A stretch of DNA of 64,000 bases from Prolixibacteraceae bacterium JC049 (GTDB taxonomy: Bacteria; Bacteroidota; Bacteroidia; Bacteroidales; Prolixibacteraceae): NCBI GenBank assembly GCA_023369685.1, contig SACZ01000001.1:381-64380 (forward strand), in the 5' to 3' direction. The translations under genes were made by a program, and so were the position numbers. This document shows positions 9,665 to 16,776 of the stretch, one piece after another. The stretch's first letter is position 1. Each line of letters begins with the position of its first letter. Under the pieces are notes generated by a model. It was not told where the DNA came from. It did not search any database and worked only from the letters and a program-made list of their open reading frames with translations.

Positions 9665-9916
9665 TTATTCTCTAATTAATCTTAGATTTTTGTATTTGTT
9701 GCGGTATTTAAACTGCAAGTAAGAATTCTGACTGCGTTGCTCCATTTTATCCATGGTTTTTACGCAGGTAATTCCTTTGGTCTTCATATTAGAGTTGTGT
9801 CCAACATGCGTTTCAGGAAACTGTCCTCTCTTCTTTAAAAGAATGCGTGTTGCTAAAAAAGCAATAGCAATTGCCATTGCCACTAATACGATGATAAATA
9901 ATTTCAAAAAAGCCAT
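9665..9916 (-). CDS. Small conserved single-pass membrane protein, function unknown
   Basis: The 83-residue protein has one N-terminal membrane helix (about residues 4-26), a basic stretch (RILLKKRG), then FPETHVGHNSNMKTKGITCVKT and a charged tail. The motif FPxTHVGxNxxMxxxGIxC is one I associate with short Bacteroidetes membrane proteins of unknown function, but I cannot name a family with certainty. It sits convergent to apbE across a shared terminator. ApbE genes are sometimes near small NqrM-type membrane proteins, yet this one lacks the Cys-rich pattern I would expect of NqrM. The single Cys near residue 51 is the only obvious candidate ligand. Confidence 0.65.
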   Translation of the reverse strand: MAFLKLFIIVLVAMAIAIAFLATRILLKKRGQFPETHVGHNSNMKTKGITCVKTMDKMEQRSQNSYLQFKYRNKYKNLRLIRE

Positions 9917-9990
9917 AACTAAACTCCCCTATTTATTCTTTCCTAATTACTTAACAACTAACTGTAAGTAATTGATGCGCAAATTTACAA

Positions 9991-11238
9991 CTATTTATCA
10001 AGATTTCGCATAATCACTAATAACGATTCAGCATCATTTAACAGTTCATTGGATGGTACGTCTAAGTATTTTAGTAACGAAATTGTCGATTCCACAAGGG
10101 GGGCGTCGGAGTAAAAACGGGCTTTGCAGTGGTTCAAAAACTTTAATGCCTGAAAAGCATTAAACAGGTGGAAAAAGCGTTTGTGGAATATCTTTTCCGA
10201 CGAACAGTTGGCTTTTAGCTCTTCTATGAGTACTATCCAGTTATTTTCCTTCAAGAATGATTGAACACTTTCAGGTAATGTTGAAATAAGTTTTTCAATT
10301 TCGGTTTTAGTTAAACTATAGAGTTTATTGCAACAAACAAACCATGCTTTTAAATCGATAAATGATTGTAATGGGTAGGTAAGCTCTAGGTTTTCTTCTT
10401 CCTTACTCCACTTTTGCAGTACTGGTCCTGTTCCAAAAGGAACCCGGTCTGATAAGCGGGCTGCTGGATAAACTGTGGTCGATTGAATATTGTCTACAAA
10501 ACCTAATTGCACCTGCTTTTGCAGAAAATAGAAGTCTTCGCCTGCCTTATTACGTGACATCCCACCTTGTTTTACGTAAGCTTCGGCTCGAACTGCAAAT
10601 GCCGATCCTATTGTGTAAATGGCATTGGGTAATCCTGCAAATGTTAATGCATGCTTATAATAGCGCATGTATAATTCGTAAAGCACGATTCCCTGTCGTA
10701 AAGTAAGATCATTGGGTAGGGGATGTTCGAAATGAATAGTCGAGGCCATGCATTTCGGATTTTTCTTAAAATGGACGTAAATGGCTTGAAGATAATTTTG
10801 TTCTACAATACAATCGGCATCCAGCGAAACCAAAATGCCATCTGGTTTTTCCCATTTATTGTATTGCCAAATTGCTGCATCCATTCCTGTTTTGCGCGCT
10901 AAACCAACTCCTGCCCATTTTTTAGGCATTGCCCTTGCTTCAATAATTTTAAACCGAAGTGCATTTGAATTATTTTGCTGAGCAAATTCATGAAGTTCAA
11001 GAACCGTTAAATCGTTTTGTTGGCAAACTTCAGGCTTGCTAAGTTCCGATTCGTTGACTACCACAATAATATCTGTTGTAATGTGCGTGGTATCGCATTG
11101 CCATATCGATTGAAGTAATTGGGCAATATCGGGTTCATTGTAGCAGGGAATTACAACTGTAATATCAGCTGGAGTAGCTGAAATATCTAGTTTGTATAGT
11201 TGCTGTAGCTTATTCAGGTATTTGTTTGCAAAAGCCAT
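9991..11238 (-). CDS. Family 2 glycosyltransferase
   Basis: This is a GT-A fold glycosyltransferase of 415 residues from the preferred start. Key motifs are ITVVIPCYNEPDIAQLL near the N terminus, KKWAGVGLARKTGMD, and the nucleotide-sugar/metal motif VSLDADCIVEQNYL. Next come FAGLPNAIYTIGSAFAVRAEAY and MSRNKAGEDFYFLQK, which resembles the ED motif of GT2 enzymes. No membrane helix is apparent, so it is probably cytoplasmic. Sugar donor and acceptor are unknown. The frame is open to an ATG at 11295, but that codon lies inside the hairpin of the upstream gene's terminator, so the ATG at 11238 (MAFANKYLN) is chosen. No sugar-nucleotide or polysaccharide cluster surrounds it. Confidence 0.85.
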   Translation of the reverse strand: MAFANKYLNKLQQLYKLDISATPADITVVIPCYNEPDIAQLLQSIWQCDTTHITTDIIVVVNESELSKPEVCQQNDLTVLELHEFAQQNNSNALRFKIIEARAMPKKWAGVGLARKTGMDAAIWQYNKWEKPDGILVSLDADCIVEQNYLQAIYVHFKKNPKCMASTIHFEHPLPNDLTLRQGIVLYELYMRYYKHALTFAGLPNAIYTIGSAFAVRAEAYVKQGGMSRNKAGEDFYFLQKQVQLGFVDNIQSTTVYPAARLSDRVPFGTGPVLQKWSKEEENLELTYPLQSFIDLKAWFVCCNKLYSLTKTEIEKLISTLPESVQSFLKENNWIVLIEELKANCSSEKIFHKRFFHLFNAFQALKFLNHCKARFYSDAPLVESTISLLKYLDVPSNELLNDAESLLVIMRNLDK

Positions 11239-11278
11239 TTGCTTCAATTTTATACGAATATGAGAAAAATTGGTGCAT

Positions 11279-11306
11279 AAAAAAAGGTCAACCATTGGCC
11301 GACCTT
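11279..11306 (-). terminator. Intrinsic terminator after the OmpH/Skp-like gene
   Basis: On the minus strand a 10-bp stem (AAGGTC then GGCC paired with GGTT then GACCTT, two G-U pairs) with a 3-nt loop is followed by seven T. It ends the upstream gene, which stops at 11330, and it contains the first in-frame ATG of the glycosyltransferase frame. Confidence 0.85.
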
Positions 11307-11329
11307 CTCTTCGAAATATATTGAGTTAA

Positions 11330-11926
11330 TTATTTCTTGCTTTTAGCAGTGTATTTACTGTTCATCGAAGTCAAAACTTCTTTGGTAATGTTTAAAGCTT
11401 CGTCTCCAATTAAAACATTCGAGCTATTAATAATGTAAGTGAATTTGTGAGACTTGTTGTAAAGCTCCAAATGTGTTTTTACACTATCAATAAGTTGTAA
11501 GTTATTTTTTTGCTGAATTTCGGCCAACTTTGTAGATAGCTCGTAATCCATTTTTTTAATCTCTTGCTCTTGTCCTGCCAAGCGGTTACGCTCGCGCATT
11601 GCCAATTCTTGAGAAAGGAACCCTCCTCTTTTCAATTTTTCCTGAAATGCTACAGCTTGTTTTTCGAATTCCTGACGTTTTTTGCCAAACTCTGTATTGT
11701 AAGCTTCTTGCTTTTGGGTAAAGTCTTCATGAAGATCTTGGGCCAGGTTGTAATTTACAAGCAATGAGTCAAGCTTAATGTAAGCCACTTTTAATTCACT
11801 ACTTTGTGTCGTTACTCCTGTTTTTGTAGTACTAGTTGCCTCATTTTTCGATCCAAAATGCAGTACGAATAGAACTGCAATTGCAATAGCCAATACGGCA
11901 TTAATAATCAAAGAAGTATTCTTCAT
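11330..11926 (-). CDS. OmpH/Skp-like periplasmic chaperone family protein
   Basis: The 198-residue protein has an N-terminal membrane anchor (about residues 6-24), a Ser/Thr-rich linker and then the OmpH pattern. That pattern is VAYIKLDSLLVNYNL, a long charged coiled coil (about 60-150: TQKQEAYNTEFGKKRQEFEKQ... MRERNRLAGQEQEIKKMDYEL), and a C-terminal strand region FTYIINSSNVLIGDEALNIT that closes the fold. Skp/OmpH proteins are trimeric holdases for outer membrane proteins crossing the periplasm. The uncleaved-looking anchor suggests that this one stays membrane-tethered. A minus-strand TATATTTG element (11954-11961) may be its promoter. It is transcribed alone and ends in the terminator described separately. 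Confidence 0.85.
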   Translation of the reverse strand: MKNTSLIINAVLAIAIAVLFVLHFGSKNEATSTTKTGVTTQSSELKVAYIKLDSLLVNYNLAQDLHEDFTQKQEAYNTEFGKKRQEFEKQAVAFQEKLKRGGFLSQELAMRERNRLAGQEQEIKKMDYELSTKLAEIQQKNNLQLIDSVKTHLELYNKSHKFTYIINSSNVLIGDEALNITKEVLTSMNSKYTAKSKK

Positions 11927-11953
11927 AGCTGTTCGATATATTTTTCAGTTGGA

Positions 11954-11961
11954 CAAATATA
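11954..11961 (-). promoter_or_regulatory. -7 promoter element for the OmpH/Skp-like gene
   Basis: The minus strand reads TATATTTG, an exact TAnnTTTG match 28 bases before the start codon. No -33 TTTG is seen at the usual distance. Confidence 0.4.
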
Positions 11962-12424
11962 GTTTTTACCCACGTAATTCCATTATAAATAGACAATAGT
12001 TTTATGGCTAAAACGAAAGAAATTGGCGGTTCTGGAATTAAGTGTCTCATAGTGCGTGTTTTGATATTTTTCACGAAAAAAGATGGAAATACTTCATTTT
12101 TTGTAGTGCAATGATGCTTGTTCTTTCGGTTTGATGGTGAAAATAAGAAACCTGTATAAAATCATAAAAGTGATGTGATAAACATCATAAAATCGAAAGG
12201 GAAGTTATGCTTATTTTTAAGAAGCGTGGAAAAAAAGCATTTGATAGAAACGGTTACTTAGAATTGAAAACCTTGAAACCATACTGCTACTGCAGAACCT
12301 GCCAGATGTAACTGTTAATAATTTTCGAATGTTTTTCCACATAAAGTCTTTGAAGCTATACCTGCACCCAAGCTAAAAAGACCGTTTTATAATTTGTACT
12401 TAACTAACGAAAAGACTTTGTATT
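11962..12424. other. Intergenic region between divergent genes, no gene seen
   Basis: About 460 bases lie between the OmpH-like gene and proline dehydrogenase. I find no convincing ORF. It holds one inverted repeat (12171-12187, listed separately). It also has a near-match to a -7 element (TATAATTTG) around 12397-12405, which has one extra base in the spacer of the consensus. Confidence 0.5.
12171..12187. promoter_or_regulatory. Palindrome TGATGT-N5-ACATCA, possible operator
   Basis: Perfect 6-bp arms are separated by 5 bases, centred about 245 bases upstream of the proline dehydrogenase start. The shape fits a dimeric regulator site, but no partner is known and the distance is long. Confidence 0.25.
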
Positions 12425-13336
12425 ATGCTTCACAAAATGATTGCCGGAGTAATTCCGCATATGCCTAAGAAATTAATTTGGATGTTCTCGAAAGCATATA
12501 TTGCTGGCGAGACAGTTGAGGATGCAATAAAAGCATCAGCAAAATTAAATGAAGAAGGAGTGATGGTTACCATCGATATCTTAGGCGAATTTATAACCGA
12601 TTTATCACAAGCAACTGAAAGTAAAGAGCAGTATCTCGATACCATCAAACGATTCACAGATAAGGGAGTTGATGGAAACTTTTCTGTAAAACCAACCTCT
12701 TTTGGTTTGCTGCTCGACCCGGAAGTGTGCTATCAGAATATTCGTGAAGTGGTAAAGTTGGCTGCAGAAAAAGGCAATTTTATTCGTATCGACATGGAAG
12801 ATTCGCAGTGTGTGGATATGGAATGGGATATTTACAAACGATTGAAAGCAGAATTTCCTGGTCATGTAGGATTGGTGTTGCAAGCCTATTTGCATCGAAC
12901 AATGCCCGACTTAGTGAGTTTGAATGGTTCAGGAACTGCCGAGAATCCTTATAACTTCCGTTTGTGTAAAGGAATTTATGTAGAGCCTGAAGAGATAGCG
13001 TACAAAGGTTATCAGGAAGTAAGAAACCATTTTGTGGAGAATCTGGAGTATATGCTTACCCACGACATGTATGTTGGTATAGCTACTCATGATAAGTATT
13101 TAATTGAAAAAGCATTTGAATTGATAGAGAAGCATAATGTTCCACGTGACAAATATGAATTTCAAATGTTGTATGGGGTAACTCCCGAGTTGCGTAAATC
13201 CGTTGTAAATGCAGGACATCGGATGCGTGTTTATGTACCATTCGGGAAAGATTGGTTCGGCTATTCTACCCGCCGATTAAAAGAAAATCCGAAGATGGTC
13301 AATCATATAGTTAAGGCATTATTTGTGAAAGGATAA
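12425..13336 (+). CDS. Proline dehydrogenase (FAD-dependent)
   Basis: The 303-residue single-domain enzyme oxidises L-proline to delta-1-pyrroline-5-carboxylate and passes electrons through FAD to the quinone pool. Family motifs are present: VMVTIDILGE, VKPTSFGLLLD, FIRIDMEDSQ, GLVLQAYLHRT, FRLCKGIYVEPEEIAYK, VGIATHDKYLI, FQMLYGV and the C-terminal VYVPFGKDWFGYSTRRLKENP, in which the Arg-Arg pair contacts the substrate carboxylate. The length fits the monofunctional bacterial PRODH, not the PutA fusion. No P5C dehydrogenase gene is adjacent, so that step must be encoded elsewhere. The gene stands alone, with a terminator just after it. Confidence 0.94.
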   Translation: MLHKMIAGVIPHMPKKLIWMFSKAYIAGETVEDAIKASAKLNEEGVMVTIDILGEFITDLSQATESKEQYLDTIKRFTDKGVDGNFSVKPTSFGLLLDPEVCYQNIREVVKLAAEKGNFIRIDMEDSQCVDMEWDIYKRLKAEFPGHVGLVLQAYLHRTMPDLVSLNGSGTAENPYNFRLCKGIYVEPEEIAYKGYQEVRNHFVENLEYMLTHDMYVGIATHDKYLIEKAFELIEKHNVPRDKYEFQMLYGVTPELRKSVVNAGHRMRVYVPFGKDWFGYSTRRLKENPKMVNHIVKALFVKG

Positions 13337-13345
13337 AATAACGAG

Positions 13346-13370
13346 AAACCACCTGAAAGGGTGGTTTTTT
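13346..13370 (+). terminator. Intrinsic terminator after proline dehydrogenase
   Basis: ACCACC (13348-13353) pairs with GGTGGT (13360-13365), followed by T6. It lies 10 bases after the stop codon. Confidence 0.85.
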
Positions 13371-13438
13371 ATTGTGTAATTCTGAACAAAATGTGAAGCA
13401 AAAGGTTTTCTTACTTTTTACAGGGAAAAGAATTTATA

Positions 13439-14176
13439 ATGCAAGATAAAAATAGATCAGAACTATTTTCTGAAATAGTAGAACATCGTCGTGCTGTACG
13501 CGATTTCGATACAACTCACTCAATGCCGGAAAACATCGTAGAACAAGCCATGAACGATGCATTGTTGGCTCCTAGCTCCAGTAATTTACAGTTGTGGGAA
13601 ATGCACCGGGTGAAAAGTGATGGAGTAAAAGAAAAGTTGGCTCATTTGTGTATGGGGCAAGGTGCAGCAAAAACAGCCAGTGAGTTAGTGGTAGTTGTTA
13701 CCCGAAAAGATAAGTGGAAAGAGCGGGCAAAGTGGAATGCCGAAAAAATACGAAGTAGCTTAAATGGCGAAGAACCCAACGAGAAGATAAAAGGAGCACT
13801 GGCTTATTACGAAAAACTAATGCCTTTTGCTTATTTCAACGATCCATTAAATATCACGGGATTCTTTAAATATCTATTGCTAAATACAATTGGTCTTTTC
13901 CGACCAACAGTACGTCGTCTAGGACATACCGAAGGTAGAATTGTGGCTCATAAAAGTGCTGCTTTAGCTGCTCAAACTTTCATGTTGAGTGTGGCAGCCA
14001 GCGGTTACGATACCTGCCCAATGGAAGGAGTAGATCCGGTTCGAATTAAAAGATTACTGAAACTACCTACTGGAGCCGAAGTAAATATGGTTATTGCTGT
14101 TGGCAAACGTACCAGTCAAGGAGTTTATGGTCCTCGTCTAAGGGTGGAGGCTAACCAGGTAATTCAAACTTGGTAG
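13439..14176 (+). CDS. Nitroreductase family flavoprotein
   Basis: The 245-residue protein has the nitroreductase layout. EHRRAVRDFD near the N terminus supplies basic residues that bind the FMN phosphate, LLAPSSSNLQLWEMHRV is the substrate/FMN loop, and ALAAQTFMLSVAASGYDTCPMEGVD is the central helix and PMEG loop. VNMVIAVGKRT is the closing strand. These FMN enzymes reduce nitro-compounds, quinones or flavins with NAD(P)H. A longer insertion (about 105-160) contains a hydrophobic FKYLLLNTIGLFRPTVRRLG segment that could form the lid over the active site. The physiological substrate cannot be told from sequence. It is probably monocistronic. Confidence 0.9.
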   Translation: MQDKNRSELFSEIVEHRRAVRDFDTTHSMPENIVEQAMNDALLAPSSSNLQLWEMHRVKSDGVKEKLAHLCMGQGAAKTASELVVVVTRKDKWKERAKWNAEKIRSSLNGEEPNEKIKGALAYYEKLMPFAYFNDPLNITGFFKYLLLNTIGLFRPTVRRLGHTEGRIVAHKSAALAAQTFMLSVAASGYDTCPMEGVDPVRIKRLLKLPTGAEVNMVIAVGKRTSQGVYGPRLRVEANQVIQTW

Positions 14177-14280
14177 TAATATTATGTCATTCCAAGAAGT
14201 ACATTGTTTTAGGGTGTACTTCTTGAAATTCAAAGACAATTGGTGTATCAATTTTTGAATTATTACATCGAACTTATTGC

Positions 14281-14288
14281 TATCTTTG
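14281..14288 (+). promoter_or_regulatory. -7 promoter element for the ABC-F gene
   Basis: TATCTTTG is an exact TAnnTTTG match. A TTTG lies at 14254-14257, 23 bases upstream, at the long end of allowed spacing. Transcription would begin near 14295, which favours the start codon at 14313 over the in-frame ATG at 14277. Confidence 0.5.
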
Positions 14289-14312
14289 GCGACTGAATTT
14301 AGAAAATACGTG

Positions 14313-15950
14313 ATGATATCAATAGATGGGCTGGCTGTAGAGTTTGGCGGAAGTACCTTGTTCGAGGATATAAATTTTGTTGTAAACGAAAAAGACCGCA
14401 TCGCCCTGATGGGGAAAAACGGTGCAGGGAAATCGACCTTGCTAAAGATTATTGCAGGAGTGCAAAGTGCCAATAGAGGAAAAGTTTCGGCACCAAATGA
14501 TTGTGTGATTGCTTACCTTCCACAGCACATGATGGTGAATAACGAACGTACGCTTTTTGATGAAGCGTCGCAGGCTTTTGCCGAAGCGCTGGAAATGAAA
14601 GCAAAACTGGAGGAATACAATCACCAGTTAACCATCCGCACCGATTATGAATCAGAAGAATATGCCAATATTATTGAGCAGGTTTCGGAGCTAAGTGAAA
14701 AACTTTATGCTCACGGAGAAGCCAACTATGATGCTGAGGTGGAAAAAATCCTGATCGGTCTGGGTTTTGAACGTAGTGACCTGCAAAGACCTTGTAGTGA
14801 GTTCAGCGGTGGTTGGCGAATGCGTATTGAACTGGCAAAAATCCTTCTTAAAAAACCAGATTTAATTCTTCTGGATGAGCCTACCAATCACTTGGATATC
14901 GAGTCGGTACAATGGCTCGAAGATTTCTTGATAAATCATGCTAAGGCGGTGATTCTAATTTCGCACGACCGCACTTTTGTGGACAATATAACCAACCGTA
15001 CCATTGAGGTAACCATGGGGCGTATTTACGACTACAAAGTAAACTATTCTACCTATTTGGAGTTGCGCAAAGAACGTCGAGAACAACAACAAAAGGCCTA
15101 TGATGAGCAGCAAAAAATGATTGCCGAAACAAAGGAGTTTATCGAACGATTTAAAGGTACCTACTCAAAAACGCTGCAAGTACAATCTCGCGTAAAAATG
15201 CTGGAAAAGTTGGAAATTATCGAAGTGGATGAAGTGGATACATCTCATTTGCGTTTACGTTTTCCTCCTTCTCTTCGTTCCGGAAACTTTCCAGTAATAG
15301 CCAATCAGGTGGGTAAAAGTTATGACGATGAATTGGTGTTTTCCAATGCTTCCTTTTCCATTGAACGTGGTGAGAAAGTCGCCTTTGTAGGTAAAAATGG
15401 CGAAGGGAAATCGACCTTGGTAAAAGCCATCATGGGACAGTTGGAGTACGAAGGTGAACTAAAACTGGGGCACAACACGCAGATTGGTTACTTTGCGCAA
15501 AATGAAGCCTCTTTGCTGGACGATCAACTTTCGATTTTTCAAACCATCGATGAAGTTGCAAAGGGCGATATTCGAACAAAAATTAAAGACTTCCTTGGTG
15601 CCTTTATGTTTGGCGCCGATGATTGGGACAAAAAAGTGAGTGTGCTTTCTGGAGGTGAATGTACGCGTTTGGCAATGATTAAACTGTTGCTGGAACCGGT
15701 GAATCTGCTGATTCTGGATGAGCCTACCAATCATTTGGATATGCGCACAAAAGATATTCTGAAACAAGCCTTACTTGAATTCGATGGGACTTTAATATTG
15801 GTTTCACACGACCGTGACTTCCTGGATGGTTTGGTGCATAAAGTCTATGAGTTTGGCAACAAACAGGTGAAGGAACACCTTGAAGGAATTCAGGAGTTTT
15901 TGGCTCGAAAGAAAATGGAGCATCTCAACGAATTGGAAGCCAAAAAATAA
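14313..15950 (+). CDS. ABC-F family ATPase (ribosome-associated type)
   Basis: The 545-residue protein carries two ABC ATPase domains with no membrane part. The first has MGKNGAGKSTLLK (Walker A), FSGGWRMRIELAK (signature) and LILLDEPTNHLDIES (Walker B). The second has VGKNGEGKSTLVK, LSGGECTRLAMIK and LLILDEPTNHLDMRT. A charged linker between them (about 235-310: RKERREQQQKAYDEQQKMI, FKGTYSKTLQVQSRVKMLEKLE) is the interdomain motif by which ABC-F proteins reach the ribosomal tRNA sites. ABC-F proteins modulate translation or protect ribosomes from antibiotics. The short C terminus lacks the coiled coil of Uup. The start at 14313 (MISIDGLAVEF) is preferred because the upstream ATG precedes the likely transcription start. 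Confidence 0.93.
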   Translation: MISIDGLAVEFGGSTLFEDINFVVNEKDRIALMGKNGAGKSTLLKIIAGVQSANRGKVSAPNDCVIAYLPQHMMVNNERTLFDEASQAFAEALEMKAKLEEYNHQLTIRTDYESEEYANIIEQVSELSEKLYAHGEANYDAEVEKILIGLGFERSDLQRPCSEFSGGWRMRIELAKILLKKPDLILLDEPTNHLDIESVQWLEDFLINHAKAVILISHDRTFVDNITNRTIEVTMGRIYDYKVNYSTYLELRKERREQQQKAYDEQQKMIAETKEFIERFKGTYSKTLQVQSRVKMLEKLEIIEVDEVDTSHLRLRFPPSLRSGNFPVIANQVGKSYDDELVFSNASFSIERGEKVAFVGKNGEGKSTLVKAIMGQLEYEGELKLGHNTQIGYFAQNEASLLDDQLSIFQTIDEVAKGDIRTKIKDFLGAFMFGADDWDKKVSVLSGGECTRLAMIKLLLEPVNLLILDEPTNHLDMRTKDILKQALLEFDGTLILVSHDRDFLDGLVHKVYEFGNKQVKEHLEGIQEFLARKKMEHLNELEAKK

Positions 15951-15968
15951 TTATAAGAATAGTTTTTT

Positions 15969-16010
15969 ACTTCCGAGAAGCATGAGATTTACCGTATGCT
16001 TCTCGGAAGT
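15969..16010. repeat. Perfect 15-bp inverted repeat between ABC-F and superoxide dismutase genes
   Basis: Arms at 15969-15983 and 15996-16010 (ACTTCCGAGAAGCAT and its complement) enclose a 12-base loop. The hairpin would be very stable, yet no T-tract follows on either strand: the plus strand continues GAAAGATAAC and the minus strand AAAAAACTAT. It sits between convergent genes and may act as a terminator without a T-tract, an mRNA-end stabiliser, or a protein site. Confidence 0.75.
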
Positions 16011-16033
16011 GAAAGATAACCTCAAGAACAGTT

Positions 16034-16609
16034 CTAGAAGCGTTCTTCAATAACTTTCCAATCAATAATTTTCCAGAAGTCGGCAATATAAGCCGGTCTT
16101 ACATTTTGCTTATCCAAATAGTAAGCATGCTCCCAAACATCGCAAGTCATCAATGGAGTTAATCCATCACGCATTGGGTTTCCAGCATTCGATGTTTGAA
16201 CAATATCCAAATCGCCAGCATCTGTTTTTACCAACCAGGCCCAGCCCGATCCAAATAATGTAGCTGCTGCTTTCGAGAAAGCTTCTTTAAAAGCATCAAA
16301 ACTTTCCCATTTGGCCTCTATTGCTGCTAACAGTTTTCCTTCTGGTATTGCTTTGGGGGCAACTGCAAACTGAAAAAAGTAGAATGTGTGATTCCAAACT
16401 TGTGCACCGTTGTTGAAAATTCCGCCTTCTGCTTTCTTAACAATCGTTTCCAGATCGGCATTCTCAAATTCTGTTCCTGCCACCAAATTATTCAGGTTAT
16501 TCACATATGCCTGATGGTGTTTCCCGTAATGAAAATTCAGTGTTTGTTCACTTATAATTGGCTTCAGTGCATCTAGAGCATAAGGTAATTTGGGCAATTC
16601 AAATTTCAT
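16034..16609 (-). CDS. sodB: Superoxide dismutase, Fe-type
   Basis: The 191-residue enzyme dismutates superoxide to oxygen and hydrogen peroxide in the cytoplasm. Metal ligands are visible at H27 (NFHYGKHH), H74 (VWNHTFYFF), D157 and H161 (CDVWEHAYY). The NNGAQVWNH sequence places a Gln (Q70) on the N-terminal side of the second His, which is the arrangement of iron enzymes. The C-terminal position used by Mn enzymes is not Gln here (TSNAGNPM). The length and absence of a signal peptide fit SodB. A second dismutase with Mn-type residues lies about 19 kb away at 35433-36032. No clear promoter was found; a repeat element (16672-16747) lies just upstream. Confidence 0.95.
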   Translation of the reverse strand: MKFELPKLPYALDALKPIISEQTLNFHYGKHHQAYVNNLNNLVAGTEFENADLETIVKKAEGGIFNNGAQVWNHTFYFFQFAVAPKAIPEGKLLAAIEAKWESFDAFKEAFSKAAATLFGSGWAWLVKTDAGDLDIVQTSNAGNPMRDGLTPLMTCDVWEHAYYLDKQNVRPAYIADFWKIIDWKVIEERF

Positions 16610-16671
16610 GACAAAAGGTTTTAATATTTATCCTGAAGTTAATAAATATTGAGATAATAATTAAATTTTTC

Positions 16672-16747
16672 AGGCATTCCCTTCGGTCAGGCTATCCACT
16701 AAACTCCTCACTACGTTGCGGGGTGTCGCTTTTATCTCTAATGCCAG
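16672..16747 (-). repeat. Structured intergenic repeat element, possible ncRNA motif
   Basis: Terminal arms GGCATT (16673-16678) and AATGCC (16740-16745) enclose a GC-richer segment. On the minus strand it reads GCATTAGAGATAAAAGCGAC, later TAGTGGATAGCC and GACCGAAGGGAATGCC. Elements with the GATA...GCG...GTGGATAGCC...GACC pattern recur between genes in many Bacteroidota genomes as far as I recall, and may correspond to a structured RNA such as the Flavo-1 class. That assignment is unverified. It lies between the 3' end of a T9SS cargo gene and sodB, both read leftward. Confidence 0.55.
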
Positions 16748-16776
16748 TTTCTAACGGCAAATTATATTGTGAATTT

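Noticed and set aside
9665-9916. NqrM maturation factor next to apbE
   Set aside because: The small membrane protein lacks the Cys-rich motif expected of NqrM, and the genes converge instead of forming an operon.
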